A stretch of 64,000 nucleotides of DNA from Macrolepiota albuminosa (Eukaryota > Basidiomycota > Agaricomycetes > Agaricales > Agaricaceae): assembly GCA_027475525.1 (NCBI GenBank), contig JAMWFC010000055.1, positions 1,406,212 to 1,470,211 on the forward strand, in the 5' to 3' direction. The translations under genes were made by a program, and so were the position numbers. Numbering within the stretch: the first letter of the stretch is position 1; each line of letters opens with the position of its first letter. The notes under the pieces are model-generated. The model searched no databases. It saw only the letters and a list, made by a program, of their open reading frames with translations, and was not told the DNA's origin. Positions 24,922-37,330 of this stretch are shown in pieces.

Positions 24922-26951
24922 TGATAGGCTTCTGCTCAGACTGAGTGCATCAAGAGATATTATAGGCCAATTGACACTTGACGTACTGGAGACTCTAGCA
25001 ACCAGTTTAGGATATAGAGCAGCCCTAGCTCTGTTACTCTACTACAGGACTTATCTATTTACCCTAATCACCAGTTACCAGGCCTGCAGCATACTCTATT
25101 CACCTATTCCAAGGACAAAGGAGGCTCAGAATGTATAGCGCTAATATGACGGCAGGGGAGTTGACTCTGACCAAACTCTGATCAATATCAAAAGGGGTTA
25201 ATAGTTGGTGCTGTTAATTACCGAAGCACCTCAATCAGAAGTCTAAAGGAATCAATGATAGCGGTGATAGGACCCTATACAGGTTAGGCGCATCAACGGC
25301 AGGCTCGGCACCGGCTCCGGAAACCTTGCCGCACTCGTTCCGAACTTAGCGCACGCGTTCTACCCATTTTAAGCCATTCCCGACGGCCGCGCACGGCAAG
25401 AAGCAGATCCAATCAATGATAGCGCCGACGGCAGCAGGAATGACAACTGACAGATGGCATCAGTCACTGATGACAGCGCTTAGCGAGAAGTTTGATGATC
25501 TATCAAAAACTGACGGACAGCTTGGCGTTTGACCTTGGCGTCTGACACCGCTTACCGTCTCGATTTGGCGCCAAACGTCGCTTAGGTGCTCTGACAGACA
25601 GAAGGGTGATGGATTGATGGTTTAGCACCGCGATCTGCCGCCTGGTGGCGCCAAGGGTCCTCCAAGGACGGTAGGGATCGGAAACCGTTGGAGCTACCCC
25701 TATGAAATTTTCCAGTTTACCGCACTTTGGCGATGGTTGGTCACTGGCGACGGCGAACTCTTTGTAGTATAAAAGTACTTACCGACTTGTACAATGGACC
25801 AGGAGACGAATAGACCACAGTTTACTCCCCTTACTTCAGTCTCTCCCTTACGCTCAAGAGCTCATTTACGCTACGGTCGGCAACGTCAAAACTCATCGGC
25901 AGTTGCAGACGTTCGCCAACACTCGACATACTCGCGCCTTGCAACTACGGCAGGCATTATCAACGCTTAGAACTTCGCTAAGCTTATCGTGCTCTTGCCG
26001 CTCACCCTTGCCGTCTTCACTTACCGCATTTCCTTAGGCGCTTTACCTTAGCGCTTGACACTTGCCGACTTCGTTACCGACTTTTACCCTTTTTCACAGA
26101 CGCGTTCTCTGGGACCTGCCCGGGACTCCTCATATCACTTATAGCGCGCCCAACGCACACTCTTGGTACGGTAACACAATTGATACATTTGTTGCTGACC
26201 AAACTTTGGGCGACATCAGCGGCACAGGATATATTTAAACCCGACATCTGGACCTGTCAGGAACTGGTACAATGAGTAGTGCTGACATTAGCGCTCACAG
26301 CGTCTGTCGAGGATTTTCTGACTATACCCTGAAACAGCCTGGCCAATCAGAATTATAGTAAAAGTGAGCAGACCTGTATAATTCTCAGTCAAATTAGAGT
26401 CGCTATTGATCACCATGGGTCATAACACCATTGGTCGCCATCATCCATGTGCAATGGATTGCCGTTGACAGGTCACCATTAGAAGGAAACCATAAGGAGA
26501 GGTGCTAGGAGGTAGCGCCACAGATGGACTGATTTTGGAAAATGCAGTAGCATATAATATATAAGATAGCTACTTCACATGTATATAACAACAAATCATA
26601 ACCTCTTGAGCACCCAGTTACACTTAGCGTTCAAATTGCGCTAGCTTTTTCTTACTTCATCACTAAGTTGGGTGCTAGCCTCATCTATCTCATCTTTGTC
26701 GTTTATAGTGCCACCTATAGGCACATTACGCTGTGCTACTTGTCTTTTCTTCTATATCTTTGTTTAAACTACAACACTTACCGTCTGCTAGGTAGCACCT
26801 GAGGTGCTATCATCTAGCACATCGTTCTATCACCTCTGCTCAAGCACACCAGGACTCTGTCAGAACTCCTCACAACTATGTATGTCAAGCGCTGAAGACG
26901 GCATTGTACTATGTATATATCCAGCATACTCAACTACAGTTGGCGTTATCA
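24922..26951. repeat. Solo LTR (TGATAGGCTTC...GTTATCA) with a nested solo LTR, target duplication GTGC
   Basis: GTGC at 24918-24921 is repeated at 26952-26955. Without the nested LTR and its duplicated GCGG it would be about 1,072 bp. A second diverged copy of the same LTR lies at 55,539-57,573. The insertion lies between the integrase and RNase H parts of element D. Confidence 0.9.
25265..26218 (+). repeat. Nested solo LTR (TGATAGGACCC...GACATCA), target duplication GCGG
   Basis: 954 bp, CpG-rich and therefore young. GCGG at 25261-25264 and 26219-26222. Contains TTAGCGC, CTTGCCG and GGCGAC words. Decayed relatives are at about 52,530-53,486 (reverse) and 54,248-54,990 (forward). Confidence 0.9.
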
Positions 26952-26955
26952 GTGC

Positions 26956-28410
26956 CTTGTCTGGCTGGGGAACTCCATGGTCCACCAGCTCCTGGGCCTC
27001 AATATTGCAAGCTTCTTGCTATTTTTGCAGTTGCTTGCTATGACATGATTCCTGCACTTGCATGGCATGTAACTCAACTGTATGTTCCTTGATCTCATGG
27101 AACCTATGCAAGGGCAAGTCTTCATCTTCTGGGTCAATACGTCTGTCCACCTAGACATATGTAGTCATGCATGTCATGGACGTCATCTTGAGTATCACTC
27201 TCAAAATATTGAGACAGGCAGTCTGCCATCTTGTTCAATTCACTTTTTACATAGGTGATGTCGAACTGATATCGTGACATGTAGTCAATCCAGCAACATT
27301 GTCGTGGTGATAGGTGCACTTGAGTCTTGAAAAACTCAGGTGCTTTGTAATCTGTGATGATATGGATCTTATATCCTATCAGTTTATCCTCCCACTTTAG
27401 GAGGGCTTCCAGGATAGCAAGTATTTCTAACTTGTGTATAGCATAGTTCTGCTATGCAGCAGTGAACTTACGGGACATAAATCCTGCTGGTCAGCAAGTT
27501 TGCCACATTTTACCTTGGCCAAACATAGCCCCAACCCTGGTCTTTGATGTGTCACATATGAGCCAAATGGGCTTGTCAATGCATGGATCAATTGGCCAGA
27601 TCACTGGCATCTTCATGCAAATGTGCTTAATTATCTTGAAGCACCGCTGATGCAGCAGTCTTCAGTGAAAAGAGAACTCATTCTGGGTCATGGCCATCAG
27701 TGGCTCAGTATATACCATGATATCTGGCAAAAAGTTACCAATATAGTTCACTAATCCAACAAATCGCTGAATATCATTATATGTGCATGGAGTATGCCAC
27801 TCTCAAATTCGATCGAGTTTATCTGTGTCCAGGTGAATATCCTTCTCATCAATGACATGACTAAAACAGTTTATACTAGGTGCATACAACTCACACTTCT
27901 TCCATTTGAGGTAGAGGCTGGCCTTATATAGTCATTCAAATACGACTCATAGGTGCTGTTCATGCTCTTCAATTAAATCTGAAAAGATAAATATATTGTC
28001 TAAGTAGACGTGCATAAACTTCCCAATTACGTCTTGAAAGATTGAAGTCATTAATCTCTGGAACATCGCTAGTGCATTACAGTCATCAATTTGCATAATA
28101 TTGCTCACAAATGTCCCCATCAAAGACAAAAACAGAGTCTTTGGTATATCCTCTTTGCATATGTAAACCTGTCATATGCATCTGTTAGATTAATTTTTGA
28201 CCTATATTTTGCTGTAGCAACATCTTTATGTATGACTTCCTGATCAGGAAGAGGCGTTACATCCTTGACTATATTATCATTGCACTGTTGTGCATCCAAT
28301 GCAGTTTGTAATGTCCCATCTTTCTTGAGAATACAAAGTAAAGGTGCAGCTTGCACTGCTGGTCATGGTTCCCACTACTTTGCATTTATATATCTGTTTG
28401 TCTTTTCACA
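26956..28410 (-). pseudogene. Reverse transcriptase and RNase H of element D
   Basis: Minus strand. RT begins near 28410 (RYINAK...WEP...AVQAAPLLCIL, then KINLTDAYD), continues with GTFVSNIMQIDDCNALAMFQ and the active-site variant YLDNIFIFS (family consensus YLDD). RNase H end: CCWIDYMSRYQFDITYV followed by NKMADCLSQ. Several stops. The second catalytic Asp of YLDD is Asn, a G-to-A type change. Confidence 0.8.
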
Positions 28411-28639
28411 AAGCTGATCCTGCAGTGCTTGCAGACAGCAAGGCAAGTGATATAGTGCACTACACTTAGAAGTGACCCATCAGGGCCAAGCATAACTTTT
28501 GAAATTAGACCCTGGCAAAAAAAAATTAGGAAGGAAGTAGGGTAAAATATGCATAAAAATGAAAAAAACAAAATTTTCCCTATCATGTGACTAAAATTCA
28601 GTTTTTGAAAAAAAATCAAACATAGAGGCCCTGAAAAAC

Positions 28640-29610
28640 AGTCTATATACCATGGTAAGGCCCAGCAAACATGTTGTGCAGGCCAAACGTCAATGAGCTG
28701 ACCATGCCAATAGTTTTGGCCCCAGTTTTACAAATGATTCTATCAACACTTTGACAGATCCTGATTATGCTTTGGCATCCGATTCAGATAATGAGATAAA
28801 GCATTCTGACGCAGCATTTACATTGATTGAGAATGGCAGGGAAGATCTGGCATTTAAAGAGAATAAGAATAAAGACATGCAAGATTTTAAAACTTATATT
28901 GCCCACAGTGTAGTGGGTGTCACTGTGCATTACAATGCTGTATTGACCTGCTGTGAGCCCTCTAATTAAAGTAACAATAAAAGGAACTTGCTCCCAAAGT
29001 CAAAAAGTGTCGCCTACTTGCCATGCTTCCTACTTTCACAGGATGTAGCTGTTCTTTCCGTGCTAAACAAAATAAAGATCTCTGGGAGGCAGCTGTTGGA
29101 AGCCAAAAAGTTGATGAGTTCTTCAGGTGGCAATCACCATCCCTGGTATCCAGCTCACATGTTCCAAATGCAAGTGAAGACAATTCGAGCATTTTTTTGT
29201 CAGATATGGCATTATATGGATGCTTACAAGTAAATTTTGCTGAACTTTCCTGTCAAGGATGACCTAAACCTTTATTTATAGTAAGGGTTTGAATGTGCAC
29301 CTTGCTGAATTTATAGTTCAAAAGTATAAATCTCATTGCTGTGTTCCCACAAACATTATGATGTCTTTAGATATGCTTCAGAACCCTCAGTAGAAATCAC
29401 ATTATTGCTTAGTTAATATACCAAATAGAGTCATATCAAGGGCCATTAGCTTATATAATGATGGCTCAGGGTTCTGAATCCAGTTTTTGAGTGAAAAAAA
29501 ACTTCAAACTTAAAATTTTAAGGAAGTGTTGTGATAACTCAAAAGCCCTTCTCAATCTGAGTTAATTCCATTAGTTTTCATACTTTTATCTTCATTTTTC
29601 AAGGTGGTAT
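28640..29610 (+). pseudogene. Fragment of a DDE-type transposon protein N-terminus (tentative)
   Basis: The plus-strand frame from ATG 28652 (MVRPSKHVVQAKRQ, a stop, then ADHANSFGPSF) runs through 28751-28969. A second frame at 29023-29262 reads LPTFTGCSCSFRAKQNKDLW and VGSQKVDEFFRW. This resembles an N-terminal region I associate with agaric DDE-endonuclease transposons, but the catalytic part is absent here, so the assignment is weak. It interrupts element D between its N-terminal pol part and reverse transcriptase. Confidence 0.35.
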
Positions 29611-29617
29611 AAAGTTT

Positions 29618-30440
29618 CTAATTTTTGGGGTGCCAAGAGGTCAGTTTTGAGTGTGGTGCACTGTACTTGTACTGCTTATTATTGTCAATGAGGTTAATCT
29701 TATGATTAACCTCCCTCCATGATAGAAGTTCTTCCTTCATCCCATTGATGATATTAGCAAACTTATGTTGCCATTGCTGGTGCAATTGAGGAATATCTTT
29801 CTCTGTAAGGCTCCTAGCCTTACCTTTCCCTTTCAATATGTATGCTATATGCAGCTGAACCTTTGGTTCAAATCACTCCTATAAGGCACATACGTGCTCT
29901 TCTGTGAGATCCCCTGGATTCAACCTTACAACTGATTGCCTCCTCACTACTCTTGTCATATTTGACAATGATTACCTTCAGCAATACCCCATCAAATACG
30001 ATATCCAATGCTTTGGAAATCTTGTCCTCCTGTGCGTGATGGTATACTTCTCCTGTCTGGGTTGACTGTACTCTTTCCATAGTATGTGTTACTATTGACG
30101 CTACCAATTCATTCCACTCTCATGGCATTTGTGGATCATATACCCATTGCACTTCTGGCCGAGACACTGGTTAATCTATTAGTGACCTTATGCTTCTCAT
30201 AGTTCCCATTGTACTATATACCTTGTCTTTGACGAGATCCTCCACCCTCACTCAAGAGCTAGTCAGCTGGCATTCCAGCAACTCCACCACATGTTTACCA
30301 TGCTCATTTTTATGCTGTGTAGCCTGATTAGGCTTTCCATTTGTACATCTGACCACATCTGGGTACTTCTTCATCTTCAGAGTTTCTTGAAACTCTTTCT
30401 CAGTCATCAAAGCATTACCAAGAATTTGCTTTGGCATAAT
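29618..30440 (-). pseudogene. N-terminal gag/pol region of element D
   Basis: Minus-strand fragments: 30437-30252 (MPKQILGNALMTEKEFQETL), 30107-29868 (a hydrophobic ISKALDIVFDGVLLKVIIV block of protease-adjacent type) and 29836-29618 (LTEKDIPQLHQQWQHKF then WREVNHKINLIDNNKQYKY, typical of the segment just before gypsy reverse transcriptase). Broken by stops. Confidence 0.55.
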
Positions 30441-30572
30441 GAATACTGTAAATGCATCTACAGGCTTCTTGCCCTTTCAATTGAAATTAGAATTAGCATT
30501 CTTGCTTCATATGATTTTTTGTTCCCACCTCCTTCTATTGACATCTTGGCCAAAGACCTGGCCTTGTAAATA

Positions 30573-31140
30573 TTGAAAGAGATTGAAAAAGACTTTTTGA
30601 AGGCAATGGACAATCTCATAATGGCAAAGCTTGCTCAAGCACATCATGCAAATAAAAGTAGAGGTCCTGAGATTTCTTGTGCAGTAAGAGACAAAGTTAT
30701 GCTATCAACTGCAAATAGACAACAGGAATATATGCAGAAGAAGGATGACCAGGTTGCAAAGTTTATGCCCTATCAAGATGGATCTTATACAATTTTGAAA
30801 GCCTTTCCAGACTCTTCTAAATATGTCTTGATATTGTCTTGTAGCATGGGCATTCTTAATAGTTTTCACTCCAGTCTTCTTTTACCATATGTTTTTAATG
30901 ACAATAAACTGTTCTCTTCTCAACATTTTAAATGCCAGGTCCTATTGTGACTGAAGATAGCCAAGCAGAACATTTTATTGATTGTATCTTGGATGAACAA
31001 AAGCATAGACAGAGTATGCAGTATTTGGTCCAGTGGTGAGCTTATAGACCTGATCACGACAAATGGAAAAATAGTTGAGATATTGATGATATAGTTGCAT
31101 TGGATAATTGAGAAAAGAAAAAACAAGCATTAGAGAAATA
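30573..31140 (+). pseudogene. Gypsy pol C-terminus with chromodomain remnant
   Basis: Plus strand, opposite to element D. The integrase C-terminal part (FLKAMDNLIMAKLAQAHHAN, then SRGPEISCAVRDKVMLS and FPDSSKYVLIL) is followed by a chromodomain-like stretch (HFIDCILDEQKHRQSMQYLV then a stop and PDHDKWKNS). Only the 3' end of pol remains. The purine run AAGAGGAGGGCAAG follows at about 31,152, next to the LTR-like fragment. Confidence 0.7.
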
Positions 31141-31167
31141 GTGAACTTTTTAAGAGGAGGGCAAGTA

Positions 31168-31313
31168 TGAGTATATTGCTTACTACCACTACAAGATTGA
31201 GATGATGAGGAGTGTTGATTGGAGAATAAGGGCCTAAATCAAGAAAAAGAAGAACTTTATTCAAGTAAAGTAAAACAGATATATATAGGAGAGTAGGATG
31301 GTAGAAGTAGTCA
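31168..31313. repeat. LTR-like fragment shared with 13,355-13,500
   Basis: About 146 bp matching the 13-kb repeat with moderate divergence. It abuts the end of the chromodomain pol remnant. Confidence 0.65.
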
Positions 31314-32100
31314 GTTTTTTCCTTATAAAATATATTATGTTCTAGTTTATTGAGCATGGAGCTCGTAAAGTCAGACTAAGAATTTGCTTACACTCTTTAT
31401 AAAATTCATTGAAAAATTTATAATTGCTTTTTTTGGCTCTATAATCAATGCTTACATAATGTTGACTTTTTGAAAAATTAGTGAGAAAAATGTTCCATTT
31501 TCTTTACAAATCTAAAAAAGACATCCAGGACTTAAATTTCATGATTTTGTCTTTTTAGAAAAGTTTTTTATAAGCTAGAAAAAAAACTTATAAAACAATC
31601 TCAATATCTCATAAGCTCTATTTGGCTTTGGAACTAACTCTATAGCTTATTATTTTTGAAAAATTGAGATATTTGTTGAGACTTTTTTATAGTATCAAAA
31701 ATAGCTATCTATCAAGAGAAAGCTGATGTCAGCAATGATAGCCACTCTTGAAACTTATTCTTCTAATTTACAACTTTTTGACAGTAAAAATAGAGATATT
31801 TTCAACTTTTCAAGGGGAAAAAACTACAAATTTTAGATATGTTGAGTCAAAAGTTTGAACCCTTACACTAGCAGCAGGCAAAATAGTCAACACATCTCAA
31901 ATAGCTGCTCTCCATGCTAAGTTGAATAGATTTATATTTAATAGCATTTTAATAAACTTGCAAAAATCAGTTGAGCAGACAATGGATAAGCAAAGCAGAT
32001 AAATAAGCAATGGAATTAGCCCAGTAACTAGCAAAACATTAAAATTGGACCAATTGGGTTTGCTGCTTCTTCAGCTGAATTTGAGCAGCCAATGAGCAGA
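31314..32100. other. AT-rich gene-free stretch at the TE/host boundary
   Basis: AT-rich DNA with only short frames. Around 32,100 the composition returns to host-gene levels. Confidence 0.5.
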
Positions 32101-34639
32101 AACCATTGTTTGCGTCACACGGCAGATTCCTGCGGAGGTTCAAATTAATCAGCTCCCCGTCCGTACAAAATTCATGCCGTGATTCTTGCCGACGTCTCTA
32201 CTCTCTAAGTTGACATCCTTATGTCTATAAACTTCTCCTATCTATAGAAAGACTGTGACTAATGGAACCTTACATTATGACTTACATGGCCTCCGCTACG
32301 TTTCTGGTCATATAGGAGGCCAGATACCGCTCCGAAATTGTTCTGACTCATCACCAGGTACTGCTGGAGCTGGCGAACACGTCGTGAGAACACGATGCCA
32401 TTTCACTCAATCGTGCTATCAGTTTCGGTGCATCTTCGAGCCTTACTCGCGATACACTGGTAGGAAATTTCAAGATGACTCGGGATATATTTGAATGGGT
32501 ACTGCAGCCGCAGCCATACAACCATGTCCTATCTGAGTAATTATGTGGACAGCGACTGGAAGGATATCCTGCTGTGGTAAGCTTCGCGAAGAACCTCAAA
32601 AGATGACATTTCTATGGTACTGTTGGCCTGATATGCAGCAAACCACACGACATGAGTAAAACTAAAGGTTGTGAGAACTTCTGCTGATGAGATCACGATA
32701 CAAAGGCTTGGCCTTGTGATCGTTAGAAAGATACAAACCTTATTTTCTCCTTCTCACAGAATTTTATCTCCTTCGGCCTCAGGCCTCAGCGATCAGCATA
32801 GGACATCCATCAATTATGGTTGTACACATTTTGGAAGGCTACGACTCTCCAGCTTGACAAATCGTTTTCTATGGTATGGCTGTCATATAACCTGACAACT
32901 CAGCATCGATGTCCCACAGGATTCAAGTTGACCATACGTTGACCGATCTCGTTTTGATCTGATTGACACTATCAACATAAGTCATTCAATTTCAAGTTCA
33001 AAGGCCTTCCTGAGTTTTTTTGTGTTTGGCTTGACGTGGTCGACTATTAAGACGTCACTAGAAGAGTTCGTAGGTGAAACACGTTGACTTCAAACTTGGC
33101 GTCCTTGACCATTGCCTCCTTGAAATGATCTCAACATCAAGGCTACATTTGCTGACGAGAACTGGTATGCTCCCGAAGGCTTTCCTACAACTCTGACGTA
33201 AGTTATAGTCGGAACTCCTGATGTTCAATTCGAGGTGCTCGCCTTATTCATCCGAAGAAACGTCAAACACACGCGCGAAGTAATTTACGGGCGACAGACT
33301 GATCGACCATCCGGTGGTATAAATGTAATGTGCTGAACTCAAGGTGGGTTTGACATGGTCTACAGCTGGCCGGAGAAGGGAAAAGCAGATGTGAGATTAT
33401 TTCTTTGATACAGGACCAAATAATGTAGATCTTGTCGTCGCTTCATTATCCTGTATGTAGCGTTTCTCTGGAGGGAATGATTTTAAGAAAGGGGCGGAAA
33501 AGAGGAGGGTTGAGCACCTTATTCAAACGAAGTTTTTGAGGTGTGATGTATATATTTGGTATCCATCGATTGGCTAAACAGTCTGTCTGTGACACCCTCT
33601 CGAGTCCTATATCCTGTGTCAGGGTCAGATATATGGAATTTATGTTTTCTGGATCGATTTTATCGATTGAAAAGACCAACAGCCCTAACAGCTTGCTGCG
33701 CCACCTAACTCCATTTGGATAAACGGGGGTGAGAAGATGGAAGGCTGGGGGTGATTCGAGTGGGTGGAAAGACACTGGGTGAATATAACGGACTGGCATG
33801 ACAAGAAGCCAGTGAATACGCCGTACATCAGAATAGAGTTTGTGGATGTCATGTTACCTCGTGGGGTGGAGTTGGAAACCTCACTGTGGAGCCTGATGTG
33901 ACTTGCCAAACTACACGGTTGACTCCCCTGCATCTAGATCCATTCTAATATTGTCATTTTTTTTGGAGGGGGATAGATGAGTAGTTATTTGGCGTATGTG
34001 GCGGCGTCACGGTCTCAATACCTATAGAGTGAAAATGGGGGCTATGAACAAGTCATTTATAGACAATTGGGGACAACAGGCCTACTGTAATGCTTATGAG
34101 ACAACGAGGACTTCATGCACCACTGATAAGGGTATCGTTATACCCACGCGCAAGCATATCTGCGGTCTCACACGGCAGGCGTCGTGTCGAGAACATTTTC
34201 CCATTCCTCAGGCCACGGAAGCCTGAGAGTGGATAGTAATCAAAGCAGAAAGTGTCGATTAATAACAGGACGGTTGGTTGAGCAAGGCGCTCAAGGGGGA
34301 AGGGGTTTTTCTATCACGAGTGTTATCCGGTTGGATAACTTCGACGTAGACGTGGGATAACCTTGTCTTCTCAACGGAACACAAGGAATTTGGGGCGAAG
34401 TATGGGTAAAGCGACCGCGTAAGCGTCGTCCGCGTTGATGGCATAAGAGCTCGTCGCAAGTTGGCTGTAGCCAGTTGGTTGGTTGTTGCATCGACAACCC
34501 ACACAGACTCAAACAAAATTTATCGATTATTCAATGTTGTGAAACTTTAAAAGACGGCTCATATTATAGTTCAAAATTCGGATCAGAGGCGGGAGAGACG
34601 AGCTGGTCGGCCTATGAGATTAAATCTCCTTAGAGCTCT
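32101..34639. other. Host-like DNA, no gene recognised
   Basis: Normal CpG content and no repeat signature, but no frame with conserved motifs on either strand. The longest (minus, 33,799-33,446) shows no recognisable domain. It may hold spliced small genes or non-coding transcripts, and includes the 3' flank of the velvet gene. Confidence 0.4.
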
Positions 34640-35796
34640 TCAAAATTGGTGCCACGACTCCTGATCTTCTTCACGTTCGGCCAAGTATCGTTTCTTCGAG
34701 ATCCTTCTCTCTTGCCTCACGGTCAGGCGTATCGAATATCTTGACAACAGCTGCAAAACGAGCAACGTATTCGCCAGTGAGTAACCAACACACATAATCG
34801 CAGAAATCCTCCACGACTCTTACCTTACTCAGTTCAGTAGAAGGTGCAAGCCCTGGAAAATCTTTGGTAGCGTACACTCTGAATGGACCCCCGTAGACCT
34901 CTGTCTGGGCAGTCGATTTCATCCCTGGGACTTTCAGCGATGATATATCAAAAATTCGATAGCGAAGAATGAAGGTTCCCTCGCGCTGCAAGGCCAGATC
35001 CTGTGCGACTGACATAAGTAATTTCGTTGGCACACAAAGTGGACAGTGTTCCTTGAAAGACAAACATGACTGCTTTTCCGCCCTCATAATCCACAAGGAG
35101 TGGCTCGGTGACTTTTTCTCCGAATATTGCTTCGGTCGCCTTTGATGACTCCGTGATAGGGTAGCCATCAACACAATGGATTGCATTCTCCGAATTCACA
35201 GCGAGGAGCGCAGGACGGGTTGTCTCTGAAGTTGCGAAACGGGATCCACATGTGGATACCGAGCTCAAAGTATTGTCCCAAACCCATTCGGGTACCGGGA
35301 ACAAATCCACTGCGCACACAAGACCAGCAGTTTCTACATCCCTAGAACGGTCTTCTGTCTAATGAATGTTATCTACAGATCAAAGAATACCGAAGACGAG
35401 CCTGTAATCAGATATTTCGGTCTCTATCTGTTCTGGAGTGCCAAAATTCTGGACTCGGAACAAACGGAGAATCACAACAGGAGGTGGATCGAGTGGACGT
35501 CGATCCACTCTTGCAAACCTTTGCTCGTACGTTAAATCGTCAATCCCCGAGGGATGAACCAATACTTACTTTCTGCCCACGTCTGCCTTTTGCAATTCTT
35601 GCAGCACGACTCGTATAGGCTGATTAGCGAATCTACCACTACCGAAGAGAATAATCTGGCCGCTGATAAATTCCACTGCGCCGATAGCTGGAGACACATC
35701 CGTCGCAGAACCGTCGTGAGTGGCGTGCATGCCTTGAATCTTGATGAAAGACGCGAAGACAAGTAGCAATAAAGTGAGAGTGAATCTGAGGACCAT
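34640..35796 (-). CDS. Velvet-domain regulatory protein
   Basis: Velvet proteins are fungal nuclear regulators of development and secondary metabolism that bind DNA through an NF-kappaB-like fold (family knowledge). Minus-strand exons: 35796(or 35730)-35570, 35518-35391, 35354-35062, 35000-34824, 34750-34640. From the internal Met at 35730 the frame totals 870 nt, 289 residues. Signature text: NQPIRVVLQELQKADVGRKF, ARVDRRPLDPPPVVILRLF, LVCAVDLFPVP, REGTFILRYRIFDI, FRVYATKDFPGLAPSTELSK and a basic end SIRLTVRQERRISKKR. The longer start at 35796 adds 22 hydrophobic residues that look like a signal peptide, unexpected for a nuclear protein, so I prefer 35730. Two joins are weaker: a 36-nt intron at 35355-35390, and the donor at 35061, where the conserved text would prefer a site a few bases further on. 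VosA/VelB/VelC class not assigned. Confidence 0.88.
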
Positions 35797-36480
35797 TTCA
35801 AACCCTATTATACTGATCGAGTGTTACCATAATTCATTCAATGATCCTTGTTATTTCCAAGTATATCAATGCGCAGATCATAAAAAACGCATATATGATC
35901 AAACGGGAGGACAGATTTTTCGAGATCAAAGCACGGTTTCCGGCATCGGGTTTCTCACCCGTCAATTTAGCTTTGACATGATAATGAAATTTCATGGCAA
36001 CGAGTTCAATAGAAGCGAATACGATAACTAATACTAGTCAGGACTGCGAAACGCATTGATCATTTTTAATCATCATACTATCGGATACATCGATTTCACA
36101 GACGTGTAAAGTGCTTCTAAGAAGAGAGGTACAATGAGGCAGGTCATGCGATACTTGCTGAGGTAGTGATAGGACAAACACACAACAGAAGGACGTTCGG
36201 GAGAACTTGAACGGCCGTAATGAGCCAGATAGTCCCAGGTTATCTGCAGAAGAGTTACGTAGACCTGTGAGATGTGAACGAGGTTCCAATGCGTGTATCC
36301 GTCTTTGAGCATTTCATAGTCCTGATCCTTGAGTTGATCTAGGGAGCACGAAAACCATTTACTTCACGAAGAAGAGTCGAGGCTACATGATGAGAATTCG
36401 CCGAAGTCAATGAATTTAAATATGATTGGATACGAGAGGTTATGTATAGTGGTCATCTACAAAAATGATCAGTGTTTGCC
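35797..36480. other. Velvet upstream region, no gene resolved
   Basis: Contains the velvet promoter. A minus-strand frame at 36,312-36,073 (MLKDGYTHWNLVHISQVYVT, then a hydrophobic stretch) might belong to a small membrane protein, but no family is recognised and no splice partners were found. Confidence 0.4.
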
Positions 36481-36511
36481 CAGGTTAATTACACATTATT
36501 ACTTATCACCG

Positions 36512-36690
36512 ACACTTCAGGAAATCCCTGGAGTTTCTTGAGAAAAAGCTGTTAGAAACATGTTATGTAATTTTTAACTTGTTGCATTTTGAAACCTGAT
36601 GTACACTTCAGGAAATCCCTTGAGTTTCTTGAGAAAAAACTGTGAGAAATATGTTATGTAATTTCTAACTTGTTTTTCTCAAGTTTTACA
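36512..36690. repeat. Tandem repeat, two copies, period 91 bp
   Basis: ACACTTCAGGAAATCCCT starts at 36512 and again at 36603; copies share the downstream TTTCTTGAGAAAAA and ATGTTATGTAATTT text. Confidence 0.85.
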
Positions 36691-36972
36691 TAAAATCTGT
36701 TTGGAAAAACAGGGGGAAAAGTCAAAGATTCTCAATGGTTTCTCTTGAAATTAAGGAAATTTTTTTCTTTCAAGTATTCCTGAGATACAGATAAATCTCG
36801 AGATGATCTGTGAGATTTGCTCAATGTGCCTATAGAACCTATTAGAAGATATCCAACTAGCCACTACTTGAGGTAGTACTACCAAACTTTGTTTAAGTCT
36901 TTGTTAGTCTTCTGGTCATACAGAGATGTGGTGAGATAACAAGTAAAAGCTGGGCTACAATGTCAAGCATGG

Positions 36973-37330
36973 CCTGACTGTAAGAGGAACACTTAACATC
37001 TGCAGAACTCTTTCCACAGAGCCAGCAAGTGCTAGTGGCAAGTGGGAGTTGAGTGAGCATAGAGGCAGGCAAGAGTCAGGTGAGGGACCAGCAAGGCTAA
37101 CTGAGTGGCCTGGGAATATTGTATCTACAGACCACCTTTATATACTACATTAGTAGCTGCACTATTACTAATACTATAAGAAGAATGCTTAACATCTGTA
37201 GAACTCCTTCCACAGAGCCAGCAGATGCCAGTGACAAGTGGGAGTTGAGTGAGTGTAGAGGCAGGCAGGAGTCAGGTGAGGGACCAGCAAGGCTAACCAA
37301 GTAGTCAGACATTGCTAAAGAGCTTACAGT
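36973..37330. repeat. Tandem repeat, period about 196 bp
   Basis: AACATCTG-AGAACTC-TTCC starts at 36995 and recurs at 37191, each followed by GTGGGAGTTGAGTGAG and GAGGGACCAGCAAGGCTAAC. Diverged and CpG-poor. Confidence 0.8.

Larger units (their letters stand above)
18640..30440 (-). mobile_element. Element D: old, decayed Ty3/gypsy retrotransposon with nested insertions
   Basis: Minus-strand pieces appear in pol order: an N-terminal gag/pol region (30440-29618), reverse transcriptase (28410-27950), RNase H (about 27320-27134), integrase core (24910-23880), integrase C-terminus (23877-23715), then its continuation at 18793-18640. Three insertions separate them: a transposase fragment (about 28640-29610), a solo LTR (24922-26951) and the gag-only LTR element (18794-23714). 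Joining across 23715 and 18793 keeps the integrase text in frame (KAELS, then NYVLKLSHVLQ). Many stops and few CpG indicate great age. Its own LTRs could not be placed, so the outer limits are approximate. Confidence 0.7.

Noticed and set aside
35566..35796. Secreted protein suggested by the hydrophobic leader
   Set aside because: The frame continues into a velvet domain, normally nuclear; an internal Met at 35730 gives an ordinary start.
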